Source: Alphaproteobacteria bacterium (GTDB taxonomy: Bacteria > Myxococcota_A > UBA796 > CAJQPC01). Taken from it: a stretch of 64,000 nt of DNA. Each line of letters begins with the position of its first letter. The first letter of the stretch is position 1. Position numbers and translations under genes: made by a program. Positions 54,954 to 63,634 of this stretch are shown piece after piece. The notes under the pieces are model-generated. The model saw nothing but the letters and a program-made list of their open reading frames with translations. It ran no database searches and was not told where the DNA came from. The stretch spans positions 1,670,501 to 1,734,500 of the forward strand of contig JACKEV010000006.1 in the NCBI GenBank assembly GCA_020632795.1, given 5' to 3'.

Positions 54954-57374
54954 TCACCCGACGTCCCGGGCCTCGACGAAGGCTCCCCAGAACGCCGCGA
55001 CCGCGGCGGAGGGGTCGTCCGCCCGCTGGGCGCCCCAGAACTCGGGGAAGAACGCCGCGTAGTCCCGCCAGCCGAACCGCCGCCCCACCAGCACCACGAC
55101 GCCGCGGTCCTGAGGCCCCCGCACCAGCCGTCCGGCGGCCTGGACCACCCGCGACATGCCCGGCACCAGGAAGGCGTAGCGGAACCCCGCGTCGTACCGA
55201 TCCTCAAAGCGCTGACGCATCAGATCCCGGGCCAGGCCGACCTTCGGCAGCGCCGGACCCACGATGACCACGGCGTCCAGGATCCCGCCGGGGAGGTCGA
55301 TGCCCTCGGCGAAGATGCCCCCCAGCACGGCGTGCAGCACCCGAGGCGGGCCCAGCTCCCGCAGCCGGTCCACCAGGGCCCAGCGCGCCGCCTCGTCCAT
55401 GCGCGGCTCCTGGATCAGGGCCTCCCGACGAGGCGGCTCGATCAAGGGCGCCAGGGCGTTGAGCAGGCTGAACGCGGAGTAGAACACCGCCACGTTGCCG
55501 GGCGTGGCCTCGATGAGCCCCTGAATCAGCGTCGCGGTGCGATCGCGGTGGGCGATGCGGTCCCGCCACGCCGTGGACACCCTCGGCGCGATGAGCACCC
55601 GCAGGTTCTCCGGGGGAAAGGGCGAGTCGTGGCGCCGCACCACCATGCGCTCGGGGTCGAGGCCCAGCAGGTCCCGATAGAAGTCGGGCGGCTCCAGCGT
55701 CGCCGACATCAGCACCACCGCGCCGAACCCGGCGAGCCGTCGGGACATCCACGGCGAGGGGTCGAGGCACACCAGCTTCACGGTGGCCGACGGTCGGGCC
55801 CGGAAGATGGGCACGATCTCGTCGCCCTCGCCGATCTTCTCGGCCTCGTCCAGCACGTCCACGAAGTGGATCAGGGCCCGCGACAGCTCCAGGTACAGGT
55901 CCTCGTCGGCAGCCGGCCGGTCCCGCCGCACCAGCGCGTAGTCCAGGGCCAGCTCGTCCACCCGATCCCGCAGGTCCCGGAACACCCGGGCGGAGAGCCC
56001 CACCACCGCTTCGCCGTCGCGCGGGCTCACCTCTCCCTCGATGTCGTGGACCAGCTCCTCGATGGCCTGGGCCAGATCCAGGCAGATCTCCACATAGGCC
56101 GAGAAGCGCAGCGGGTCCTCGTGGGTCAGGGTGCGCGCGGCGAGGTGGGCCTGCCGGGCAGAGAGCTCGGGGGAGAGCTGCCCCTGGGCCCGCTCCACCA
56201 AGTTGTGGGCCTCGTCCACGACGAGGACCCAGTCGTCGTGCTTGTCCGCGAAGTGGCGGCGCAGGGTCGCCTGGGGATTGAACACATAATTGTAGTCACC
56301 GACTACAACGTCCGCGTGCTCGCTGAAGTCGAGGGACAGCTCGAACGGGCAGACCCGCTCAGCGTCCCCTGTTGCGATGAGATCGTCGGGGGTGGTCACG
56401 CCCCGGGGCAGCAGCGCCTCGACCACAGCGGGGGCGCGGTCGTGGTAGCGCTCCGCGAACGGGCAGGCCTCGGGGCGGCAGTCCACCACTGTGTTCAGGC
56501 AGCACTTCTCCTTGGCGCGGATGGTGACCGTCCGCATCGGCAGGCCGCGCGCGGCGAGCTGCCGCAGGGTCTTCTCGAACGCACGCTGCTGGGTGCCCTT
56601 GGCGGTGGCCACGAACACCCGCCGGTCGCGGGCGTAGGCATGGGTCAGCGCGGCGTGCAGCACCGCCGCGGTCTTGCCCGTGCCGGTGGGCGCGCTCAGG
56701 AGGAGCTGCTGGCCCTCATCCAGGGCCGCCGCCGCGTCGGCCACCATCTCCACCTGGATGGGGCGCATGGCGTCGTGGGCGAAGGGCACCACGGAGGCCC
56801 GGCGCGTGGCCATCCAGGCGTTGCGCAGCTCGCGCTGCCGCAGGATCCAGTCCAGCCGGGCCTCGACGCGGGCCCGGATCTCCGCGAGGGGGTCGTCCAC
56901 CTGGAGCACATGGCGGGCGCCGTCGATCAGCGAGACCAGCACCAGCCGACCGATGGGGTCGACCCGCCCGCTGGCGTGCAGCAGCCAGCGGTACAGGCAG
57001 ACCTGCTCGGTGTAGTCGGGCCAGTCGTCGACCGAGGTGACCACCAGGCGCTTGCGCTCCAGGCCGGTAGACTTCAGCTCCTCCACGACCACCCGGTCCC
57101 CCAGGCGGCTCAGCCCGTCCACCCGGCCTCGAATGAGGCACTCCCAGCCGCGCACCACCAGGGCGACCTTCACCGTCTGCTCGGCCTGGAAGTCCTCGTC
57201 CACCTCCGAGCGCCACTGCTGCCAGCGCTGGTGGGCCTCGCGTCCGGCCGCCAGTCGCGCCGTACGGCTCACTGCGGCCTGCAGGCGCAGGTGGCCGCTG
57301 CGGGGGCCAGCCTCGATGAGGTCGTGGACCCCGAGGGTCAGGCGGCGCTCGCTGTCGTTGAATCTCAGGGCCAC
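54954..57374 (-). CDS. PD-(D/E)XK nuclease fused to an XPD/DinG-type helicase
   Basis: The 806-residue protein has an N-terminal RecB/Cas4-like nuclease part (about 60-145) with Gly-Arg-Val-Asp-Gly-Leu, Val-Glu-Glu-Leu-Lys-Ser and Gln-Val-Cys-Leu-Tyr-Arg. A superfamily 2 helicase follows: Walker A Ala-Pro-Thr-Gly-Thr-Gly-Lys-Thr, several cysteines (Lys-Cys-Cys, Asp-Cys-Arg, Ala-Cys-Pro, Val-Cys-Pro) placed as for an iron-sulphur cluster, and Val-Val-Asp-Glu-Ala-His-Asn. Motif V/VI is seen in Ser-Arg-Val-Val-Gln-Ala-Ala-Gly-Arg-Leu-Val-Arg. A 5'-3' helicase acting with its own nuclease, for DNA repair or replication, is inferred. Confidence 0.85.
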   Translation of the reverse strand: MALRFNDSERRLTLGVHDLIEAGPRSGHLRLQAAVSRTARLAAGREAHQRWQQWRSEVDEDFQAEQTVKVALVVRGWECLIRGRVDGLSRLGDRVVVEELKSTGLERKRLVVTSVDDWPDYTEQVCLYRWLLHASGRVDPIGRLVLVSLIDGARHVLQVDDPLAEIRARVEARLDWILRQRELRNAWMATRRASVVPFAHDAMRPIQVEMVADAAAALDEGQQLLLSAPTGTGKTAAVLHAALTHAYARDRRVFVATAKGTQQRAFEKTLRQLAARGLPMRTVTIRAKEKCCLNTVVDCRPEACPFAERYHDRAPAVVEALLPRGVTTPDDLIATGDAERVCPFELSLDFSEHADVVVGDYNYVFNPQATLRRHFADKHDDWVLVVDEAHNLVERAQGQLSPELSARQAHLAARTLTHEDPLRFSAYVEICLDLAQAIEELVHDIEGEVSPRDGEAVVGLSARVFRDLRDRVDELALDYALVRRDRPAADEDLYLELSRALIHFVDVLDEAEKIGEGDEIVPIFRARPSATVKLVCLDPSPWMSRRLAGFGAVVLMSATLEPPDFYRDLLGLDPERMVVRRHDSPFPPENLRVLIAPRVSTAWRDRIAHRDRTATLIQGLIEATPGNVAVFYSAFSLLNALAPLIEPPRREALIQEPRMDEAARWALVDRLRELGPPRVLHAVLGGIFAEGIDLPGGILDAVVIVGPALPKVGLARDLMRQRFEDRYDAGFRYAFLVPGMSRVVQAAGRLVRGPQDRGVVVLVGRRFGWRDYAAFFPEFWGAQRADDPSAAVAAFWGAFVEARDVG

Positions 57375-57407
57375 GAAGGGTCGATTAACTGGTTAGGAGT
57401 CCCGACG

Positions 57408-58382
57408 ATGTTCACCGGCCCGCTCTTCGTCGTCGGCGCCCCGAGGTCGGGCACCAAGCTCCTGAGAGACCTGATCCGCCAGCACCCCCGGATCGGCATC
57501 CCCACCTACGAGACCGAGTTCCTGCCCCGGCTGTCGTTGACCTGGAGCCAGTTCGGAGACCTCTCCGACCGGGTGGCCTTCGAGCGCTTCTACGCCTGGG
57601 CCACCCGCTACCTGTACTTCAAGTACAACACCCGCGACGGCACCCTCATCAGCGCCGACGCCTGGTACGCCGGGTGCCGCAGCTTCGACATCCAGGGGGT
57701 GTTCGAGGCCCTCTGCCGCCACGACGGCGAGGTCCCTGACGACGGCATCTGGGGTGACAAGTCGCCGAACTACCGCAACCACGTCCCCGAGCTGGCCGCC
57801 CTGTGGCCCGACGCACGGTTCGTCCACATCATCCGGGACATCCGGGACGTCGCCCTCTCCTCCCGCAAGGCCTGGGGCAAGAGCGTCCTGCGCAACGCCC
57901 AGCGCTGGGTCGACGAGGTCAGCGCCTGCCGCGCGGCCGGACGTTCCTTGAGCCCCCCGGCCCGCTACCACGAGCTGCGGTACGAGGATCTGCTCCAGGA
58001 CCCCGAAGCCGCCATGCGGCAGATCGCCGCGTTCGTGGGGGTGGACTTCGTCCCGGAGATGACCCGCCCCGGGCGGGTGTCGGAGAACCTGGGGGACACC
58101 CGGGGCCAGGACCGCATCGTGCCGGGCAACACCGAGAAGTGGCGCGAGCGTATGCCGGCCGACCAGCTCCGACACGTCGAGGCCATCTGCGGCCCGCTGC
58201 TGGCTGAGCTGGGCTACCCCCTCGCCCACCCGCTCCAGCCTCTGGCCCGCCTCGGTCCGGCGCGGATGGTCATTCATCGAGCCGCCGACGGCTACAACCT
58301 GCTGCGCTTCCGCGTGCGGGAGTGGGGATGGCGGGAGGCGGTGCGCTACTCGCTCAGCGCCTGGGAGAGCACGAGGGCCTGA
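57408..58382 (+). CDS. Sulfotransferase family protein
   Basis: The 324-residue protein has the 5'-phosphosulphate loop Gly-Ala-Pro-Arg-Ser-Gly-Thr-Lys-Leu-Leu near the N-terminus and the 3'-phosphate motif His-Ile-Ile-Arg-Asp-Ile-Arg-Asp-Val-Ala-Leu-Ser near 140-150. These define PAPS-dependent sulfotransferases. The acceptor is unknown. TAGGAG lies before the ATG at 57408. The frame is open for almost 10 kb upstream, but that part is antisense to other genes. It ends 13 bases before a convergent gene. Confidence 0.88.
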   Translation: MFTGPLFVVGAPRSGTKLLRDLIRQHPRIGIPTYETEFLPRLSLTWSQFGDLSDRVAFERFYAWATRYLYFKYNTRDGTLISADAWYAGCRSFDIQGVFEALCRHDGEVPDDGIWGDKSPNYRNHVPELAALWPDARFVHIIRDIRDVALSSRKAWGKSVLRNAQRWVDEVSACRAAGRSLSPPARYHELRYEDLLQDPEAAMRQIAAFVGVDFVPEMTRPGRVSENLGDTRGQDRIVPGNTEKWRERMPADQLRHVEAICGPLLAELGYPLAHPLQPLARLGPARMVIHRAADGYNLLRFRVREWGWREAVRYSLSAWESTRA

Positions 58383-58395
58383 CAAGCCGCAGGGG

Positions 58396-58791
58396 TCAGC
58401 CCAGAACGAACTTGCCCAGGGCGAGCCCCAGCAGCAGGAAGCCCGCGGCGACCATGATCCACCAGGGCTTGCTGCCGACCTCGAAGAGCTTCTGGGTGGG
58501 CGACACCTTGCGGCGCTTCCGGTGCCGTCGGGAACGTACGCGGCGCTCGTGCTCCTCGGGCAGGAGCCACACGGTCTCGCCGCGGGAGTTCTCGTACTCG
58601 ACGTAGCCCTTCTCCTTGTAGAAGGCGTCGCGGACCTCGCGTCGCAGGCGGGCCTGGGCGCGGTGCTTGTCCAGGTCGCGCTCTCGCTCCCCGGACTGCC
58701 GATCGGCCTCGCGGGCCACACGGTCTGCGTGCTCGGCCTCGAGCTGCTCCCGAATCGTGTCGATCATCGCCTGACGTTCCTGCTCGTTCAC
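58396..58791 (-). CDS. Coiled-coil protein with a C-terminal membrane anchor
   Basis: The 131-residue protein has a highly charged coiled-coil region (about 1-70), a short Tyr-rich segment (Lys-Gly-Tyr-Val-Glu-Tyr-Glu-Asn), a basic linker with several Arg and His, and one C-terminal membrane segment ending Lys-Phe-Val-Leu-Gly. It is a tail-anchored-type layout. The GTG start has AGGA upstream. Family not recognised. Confidence 0.7.
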   Translation of the reverse strand: MNEQERQAMIDTIREQLEAEHADRVAREADRQSGERERDLDKHRAQARLRREVRDAFYKEKGYVEYENSRGETVWLLPEEHERRVRSRRHRKRRKVSPTQKLFEVGSKPWWIMVAAGFLLLGLALGKFVLG

Positions 58792-58817
58792 GCGGGGTCC
58801 TGGTCTTCGAAGACAGC

Positions 58818-58846
58818 AGAGTAGCGAGACCCCCGGTTCGGATCAA
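58818..58846 (-). promoter_or_regulatory. Candidate promoter for the coiled-coil membrane protein
   Basis: On the minus strand TTGATC (58846-58841) and TACTCT (58823-58818) are 17 bases apart, with a start near 58811 and a leader of about 20 bases. It is one of the better promoter matches in the window. Confidence 0.55.
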
Positions 58847-58974
58847 TTGCGCTCGCTCTGTCGGCTGCGACAAGCCGTGACACAGCGCAACGGAGCTGTC
58901 GCATGGGCCGCCGTACTTGTTGAGTGCCGGGCGGGAACAAACCCCCTCGCCCCGCCGAACAACAGGAGAACACC

Positions 58975-59508
58975 ATGACCCGCGACCTCCCCCTCATCGC
59001 CGTCCTCGCCGCCTTCACCGCCTGCGCGACCGAGCCCGCCTCCTCCCCCGACGGCGCCGCCGCCGACACCAAGGAGCTGGTGGCCACCTACGCCAACGAC
59101 GCGGGCGAGCTTGAGGTCATCGCCGACGGCGACTGGAGCACCGGCGAGATCTTCGTGACCGTCAACTACACCGACTGGGACAGCGAGACCTGGAGCCACG
59201 ACAGCTCCGTGCGCTTCGCCGCCGACGCGGTGCTCGGCGACGAGCTGCCCCCCTTCGCCGGTCACTGGCTGGACCACGTCGACCCCGAGCTGCTCGACGC
59301 CGTGGCCGTGGAGCTGTCCCAGCGCCCGATCGCCGCCGACGGCCCCGAGGACACCTTCCACCTCATCCAGCTCTTCATGTTCGTGGACCCGGCCAGCCCT
59401 GACAACGCGGCCCCCCCCGCGCCGATGACCGAGGAGGAGTGCGTGCGGGCCTGCATGGAGGGCGGCGGCAGCGCCTACCGGTGCCGCAAGTTCTGCTGGC
59501 CCACCTGA
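58975..59508 (+). CDS. Lipoprotein ending in a CX3C-X9-CX3C module
   Basis: The 177-residue product has a lipoprotein signal (Ala-Phe-Thr-Ala-Cys), a Ser/Ala/Asp linker, a beta-rich middle domain and a short C-terminal segment. In that segment four cysteines are spaced CX3C-X9-CX3C, ending Phe-Cys-Trp-Pro-Thr. This spacing is that of helical-hairpin disulphide folds (CHCH-like or alpha-hairpinin-like). CAGGAG precedes the ATG at 58975. No known family. A hairpin separates it from the next gene. Confidence 0.68.
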   Translation: MTRDLPLIAVLAAFTACATEPASSPDGAAADTKELVATYANDAGELEVIADGDWSTGEIFVTVNYTDWDSETWSHDSSVRFAADAVLGDELPPFAGHWLDHVDPELLDAVAVELSQRPIAADGPEDTFHLIQLFMFVDPASPDNAAPPAPMTEEECVRACMEGGGSAYRCRKFCWPT

Positions 59509-59530
59509 TCCGCCACGCCCACACACACCC

Positions 59531-59548
59531 GGGGGGCGCCAACCCCCC
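59531..59548 (+). terminator. GC-rich hairpin between the Cys-rich lipoprotein and the next gene
   Basis: GGGGGG (59531-59536) and CCCCCC (59543-59548) pair around a 6-base loop. With no T tract it would act as a weak terminator or attenuator, just before the ribosome binding site of the next gene. Confidence 0.35.
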
Positions 59549-59562
59549 CGCCGGAGCCCCCC

Positions 59563-60567
59563 ATGCCCGCCGCCCTGACCGTCGCCGACGCCCACCGCAT
59601 CGCCACCATGGACGACCCGGTCTTGAGGAACCTCAACATCACCTGGTCCTACCACCGCCTGCTGTGTGACTGGACCTGGCTGGTCGGGGCGCGCAACCTG
59701 AGCTGGAGCGCCTACGCCGTCTGGGCTTCCAAGACCGCCGGGCGCTTCATCCGGCGGGAGCTCCTCCCCCGGCGGGCCCGCTCGGCGGGGCAGCTCGCCC
59801 CCCCGGCCCGCCGGTTCATCTCCGAGGCCATCACCCACACCGCCACCCACGTCGCGCGGGGCAACCAGCTCGTGTTCGCCGAGCTGGGCCCCCTGTTTGC
59901 CCGGGGCCTGGCGCTGTGGGGCGTCAAGCACCGCCGGGACCCGGCGCGGCGGGACGCGCTGCTCGCCGAGCTGCGCGCCGGCCCCGCCGAGGAGGACGGT
60001 CAGGATCTGCTGATCCGCGCGTTCACCCACTACTACGACGCCATGTTCGAGGACCGCCCCCGCCGTCAGGCCGAGCTGATCCTCCTGGCCAACGCGCTGG
60101 TGGGCTACCACGAGCAGACCCGCCTGCAGGACCCCGTCGCCAGCGCGCTGGCCCTGCCCGAGCCCAAGCGATGGCGCTCCCCGCCTCCGGTCAGCGAGCT
60201 GGTCGACCGCGCGGGAGAGGAGTGGCGCACCCTGATGACCCGCTGGGCCATGACGATGGAGCTGCCCGACGGCGACGTCCGCCTGGGCCGCGATCTGCCT
60301 CCCCTCCCAGGGGGCCGCCCCTTCCCCGCCGAGCTTCACCGGCCCCGTCACCCGGAGCTGCGCGCGCTCCTGTGGTCCCTCGACCCCGTGCCGAACAGCC
60401 TCTCGGGTACTGCGGCCGAGGACTGGACCTGCCTGGAGCACCGCATGCGCTTCATCGTGGACCTGTTCCGCTCCCGGCAGCAGCACCGACCGCTCTACAG
60501 CGCCCCCTTCTCAGCCGTCCAGGTCCGCGCCCTCCAGGCCGGTCGCCTGCCCGAGGGGCGCCTCTGA
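59563..60567 (+). CDS. Conserved-looking helical protein of unknown function
   Basis: The 334-residue protein has no signal peptide and is mostly helical. Segments that look structured and conserved are Asn-Leu-Asn-Ile-Thr-Trp-Ser-Tyr-His-Arg, Gly-Asn-Gln-Leu-Val-Phe-Ala-Glu-Leu-Gly, His-Tyr-Tyr-Asp-Ala-Met-Phe-Glu and Val-Gly-Tyr-His-Glu-Gln-Thr-Arg-Leu-Gln. The pattern of His, Glu and Gln could form an active site, but I cannot name the family. GGAG lies 8 bases before the ATG. Its end overlaps a convergent sulfotransferase gene by 57 bases. Confidence 0.7.
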   Translation: MPAALTVADAHRIATMDDPVLRNLNITWSYHRLLCDWTWLVGARNLSWSAYAVWASKTAGRFIRRELLPRRARSAGQLAPPARRFISEAITHTATHVARGNQLVFAELGPLFARGLALWGVKHRRDPARRDALLAELRAGPAEEDGQDLLIRAFTHYYDAMFEDRPRRQAELILLANALVGYHEQTRLQDPVASALALPEPKRWRSPPPVSELVDRAGEEWRTLMTRWAMTMELPDGDVRLGRDLPPLPGGRPFPAELHRPRHPELRALLWSLDPVPNSLSGTAAEDWTCLEHRMRFIVDLFRSRQQHRPLYSAPFSAVQVRALQAGRLPEGRL

Positions 60568-61662
60568 GGCCCCCCGGGGCTGCCCGTAGCGGTGGTCCCG
60601 ATAGATGGAGAAGCCCCGCCCCGCCCCGCGCAGCAGCACGTCACACAGGAAGCGGGTCTTCAGCACCAGCCGCCCCAGCGCCGTACCGTCCATGTTGCGT
60701 CGCAGCAGAACCAGGACGCGGCGCTGCATCTTGTAGCGATCGAAGCGGTCCTTGCGGCGCTTCGCCTCCAGCTTCGCCCGCGCCTCGGCGGCGTCCACCC
60801 GGTCGATGGGCTCGAACAGCGTGTCCGGGTCGTAGCCCCAGGTGCGGACGTCCGCCGGGTCGAGGTTCGCGATGATGCGCTGGAGCAGGTCCAGCCGAGC
60901 GGGGTCCGCCACGGTGTTTCGGGCCCACTTCTCCAGCGACGAGGTCACCGGCTTCTTGTGCTGGCTGACCCCGATGGGATCCCCCAGGCCCCCGGTCACG
61001 GCCGGCTGCTTCGCGCCGTAGTTCACGGTGTCGGGCTCGTGGGGCACGCCGATGTGGGCGTAGATGCGCTTGAGCTGCTCCTCCGGTTCGGTGACGACGT
61101 CCTCGTAGCGGACGTGGACGAGGTCCACCGGCTTCTCCCGCAGGAACGCGGCCATCGCTGGCACGTAGCGCTCCAGCACGGGGTTGAAGTCGTAGGCCGC
61201 CTGCGTGTCGCCGTCGAAGAAGGACTCGGCGTAGCTGTCCCACACCGAGCAGGGGTTCCGCGTCAGCACGATGTAGCGGGCCTCGGGGAAGACCTTCGCC
61301 AGGAAGGGCAGGATCAGCGCGTTGGCCGGCGTCTTGTCCAGGAAGTACGGCTTGTCCTGGGTGGACAGCATGCGCCCGTAGAGCACCTCGCAGTAGGCCC
61401 GCAGCGCGTCGAGGTAGTCGGCCTCGCCCCCCGGAAGATCCGCGATGAACTCGCGGGTGGCCTGGGCGGCCTGGAGCTGATCGAAGGGGGCGTGGTCCAC
61501 GTTGTCGTAGACCCCCAGGTGGGCCAGCGGCGTCAACAGGTGGGGCTCGGGTCGGCTGAATATCTGCGAGTGCGTCGACAGCATGCGCATCAGCAGGGTG
61601 GAGCCGGACCGGGGCGGGCCGATGAGGAAGATCAGCTTGTCCTGCATGGGGGAGTCCTTCAT
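60511..61662 (-). CDS. Sulfotransferase family protein
   Basis: The 383-residue protein has the PAPS 5'-loop Gly-Pro-Pro-Arg-Ser-Gly-Ser-Thr-Leu-Leu near residue 15 and a 3'-phosphate motif Val-Leu-Thr-Arg-Asn-Pro-Cys-Ser-Val-Trp-Asp-Ser-Tyr near 130. A basic C-terminal extension of about 80 residues is rich in Arg and Lys and may bind membranes or a polymer. An ATG 15 bases downstream (61647) is an alternative start. It is not a close copy of the sulfotransferase at 57408-58382. Confidence 0.87.
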   Translation of the reverse strand: MKDSPMQDKLIFLIGPPRSGSTLLMRMLSTHSQIFSRPEPHLLTPLAHLGVYDNVDHAPFDQLQAAQATREFIADLPGGEADYLDALRAYCEVLYGRMLSTQDKPYFLDKTPANALILPFLAKVFPEARYIVLTRNPCSVWDSYAESFFDGDTQAAYDFNPVLERYVPAMAAFLREKPVDLVHVRYEDVVTEPEEQLKRIYAHIGVPHEPDTVNYGAKQPAVTGGLGDPIGVSQHKKPVTSSLEKWARNTVADPARLDLLQRIIANLDPADVRTWGYDPDTLFEPIDRVDAAEARAKLEAKRRKDRFDRYKMQRRVLVLLRRNMDGTALGRLVLKTRFLCDVLLRGAGRGFSIYRDHRYGQPRGASEAPLGQATGLEGADLDG

Positions 61663-61761
61663 GACGTCCGGGAAGAGTCCGCCGCACGCCTAACCGGATC
61701 ACCGGGGGCGCGCCGTCCCCGCCTCAGCCGGCTATGGTGGGGTGCTGACACCGGAGTTTCC

Positions 61762-63633
61762 ATGCGCGCCCTGCCCCTCCTGCTCATCGCGGTCGGCTGC
61801 AACGACTACGATCTGGTCCCCAAGGACGACAACTCCAACACCGACGACACCGCCATCAACGGCACCGACGACACCGCGCCCCCCGTCGTCGACGCCTGCG
61901 GGGAGCTGGAGCAGCCCGGACCGGACCCCGTCGCGCTCAACGAGGAGTGCGAGGTCTCGCTCCAGACCGGCAGCTTCACTCCGGTGGTGGAGTGGTCCTA
62001 CGGCAACAGCTCGTTCTGCGGCCCCGCAGCGGTGGGGCAGATCGCCGACACCAACGGCTCGGGCAGCATCGACGCCCAGGACCTGCCGATGGTGCTCATC
62101 TACCAGAACAACAGCGTGATCGCGGTCAAGGGCGACGGCAGCGGCGTGCTGTGGTCTTCCAACGGCAACTACGGGCAGGACGGCGGCTTCGCCATCGGCG
62201 ACGTCGACGGCGACGGCTGGCCCGACGTGGTCACCGCCAGCAGCAACCAGGTCTGCGCCCTCAACGGGGTAGGCGGGGCCCGGCTGTGGTGCACCACCGG
62301 CCTGGGCACGCACCTGGACACCTACGGCTACTCCTACCCCTCCATCGCGGACATGAACGGCGACGGCAACCCCGAGGTCACGGCCGGCAGCGTCATCCTG
62401 CGCGGGTCCAACGGCGCCATCATGGCCCGGGGCACCCGCGGCAAGGGCGCGGCCCCCTACGGCGGCACCGGCTCGGGCGGCACCTACGGCGCGCTCAGCG
62501 TCCCCATCGACCTGGACAACGACGGCCAGATGGAGCTGGTCACCGGCAACACCGCCTACGACATCAACGGCAACATCGTGTGGTCCAACGGCGGGCTGGA
62601 CGGGCTGGTGGCCATCGCGGACTTCGACGGCGACGGCCAGGGCGAGATCGTCAAGACCAGCGGCATCTACGTCACCGGCATGGAGACCAACGGGACCGAG
62701 GTCTGGGGCCCGCTGACCTACACCGGCAACCTGGGGGCTCCCGCCATCGACGACCTCGACGGCGACGGCACCCCGGAGATCGTGTTCGCGGCTCAGAACG
62801 CCCTCATCGCCATGGAGTGGGGCGGCGCCGAGATGTGGCGCGCGACCATCACCGACAACTCCGGCGCGGCCGGCCCCGTGCTCTTCGACTTCGAGTTGGA
62901 CGGCTACCCCGAGGTGCTCTACGCCGACGAGACCTCCATCCGGTTCTTCTCCGGCCTGGACGGCAGCCTCAAGTTCACCAACGGCCAGCACGCCAGCTAC
63001 ACCATCCTGGAGACCCCCATCGTCGCGGACGTGGACGGCGACGACCAGGTGGAGATCGTGCTCGGCCACTGCGGCAACGGCTTCAGCAGCAGCTTCGGCG
63101 CGGTCACGGTCTACGGCGACGCCGATCAGAGCTGGCCGCCGGGCCGCAAGATCTGGAACCAGCACGCCTACTCGATCACCAACATCGAGTCCCTGGGCGG
63201 CGTCCCGGCGGGGACGGGAGGCAACAACTTCCGTGACTTCAATAGCTTCCGCTCCGGCGACGTCGGCCGTCCCCCCAGCGAGTACTGGGACCTCCAGGCC
63301 CAGATCCTCGACGTCTGCGAGGACGAGTGCGACTCGGGCTGGCTGTACGTGGCCGCCCGCCTCCAGAACCACGGCAACCTGGACCTGCCCGCCGGCATCC
63401 CGCTCAGCCTGCGGGCGGGCGGCGGCGGCCCCATCGTGGCCACCCAGGCGATCCCCTCCGACGTGCCCGCCGGCATGACCAGCGAGGTCGTCATCTTCGA
63501 GGTGGAGAGCAGCCTGGTGCGCGGCACCACGCCGGTCGTCACCGCGGACGAGGACGCCACGGGCACGGGCGTCGTCTACGAGTGCGAGGAGGGCAACAAC
63601 GGCGAGCCCTGGATCGAGACGGTCTGCGACTGA
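61762..63633 (+). CDS. FG-GAP/VCBS repeat lipoprotein with an Asp/Thr tether
   Basis: The 623-residue product has a lipoprotein signal (Ile-Ala-Val-Gly-Cys), an acidic tether in which Asp-Asp-Thr-Ala occurs twice, then a propeller of FG-GAP repeats with calcium loops (for example Gly-Asp-Val-Asp-Gly-Asp-Gly-Trp-Pro-Asp). A C-terminal beta-sandwich (Asn-His-Gly-Asn-Leu-Asp-Leu-Pro-Ala-Gly-Ile-Pro) resembling CARDB closes it. CGGAG precedes the ATG. Probably a surface calcium-binding adhesin or sugar-binding protein. Confidence 0.82.
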   Translation: MRALPLLLIAVGCNDYDLVPKDDNSNTDDTAINGTDDTAPPVVDACGELEQPGPDPVALNEECEVSLQTGSFTPVVEWSYGNSSFCGPAAVGQIADTNGSGSIDAQDLPMVLIYQNNSVIAVKGDGSGVLWSSNGNYGQDGGFAIGDVDGDGWPDVVTASSNQVCALNGVGGARLWCTTGLGTHLDTYGYSYPSIADMNGDGNPEVTAGSVILRGSNGAIMARGTRGKGAAPYGGTGSGGTYGALSVPIDLDNDGQMELVTGNTAYDINGNIVWSNGGLDGLVAIADFDGDGQGEIVKTSGIYVTGMETNGTEVWGPLTYTGNLGAPAIDDLDGDGTPEIVFAAQNALIAMEWGGAEMWRATITDNSGAAGPVLFDFELDGYPEVLYADETSIRFFSGLDGSLKFTNGQHASYTILETPIVADVDGDDQVEIVLGHCGNGFSSSFGAVTVYGDADQSWPPGRKIWNQHAYSITNIESLGGVPAGTGGNNFRDFNSFRSGDVGRPPSEYWDLQAQILDVCEDECDSGWLYVAARLQNHGNLDLPAGIPLSLRAGGGGPIVATQAIPSDVPAGMTSEVVIFEVESSLVRGTTPVVTADEDATGTGVVYECEEGNNGEPWIETVCD

Positions 63634-63634
63634 C

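Noticed and set aside
47598..57407. A plus-strand reading frame open for almost 10 kb before the sulfotransferase start
   Set aside because: It runs antisense to the thrombospondin-repeat protein, the patatin and the helicase. Lack of stops is expected in very GC-rich DNA; only the last 324 codons resemble a protein family.
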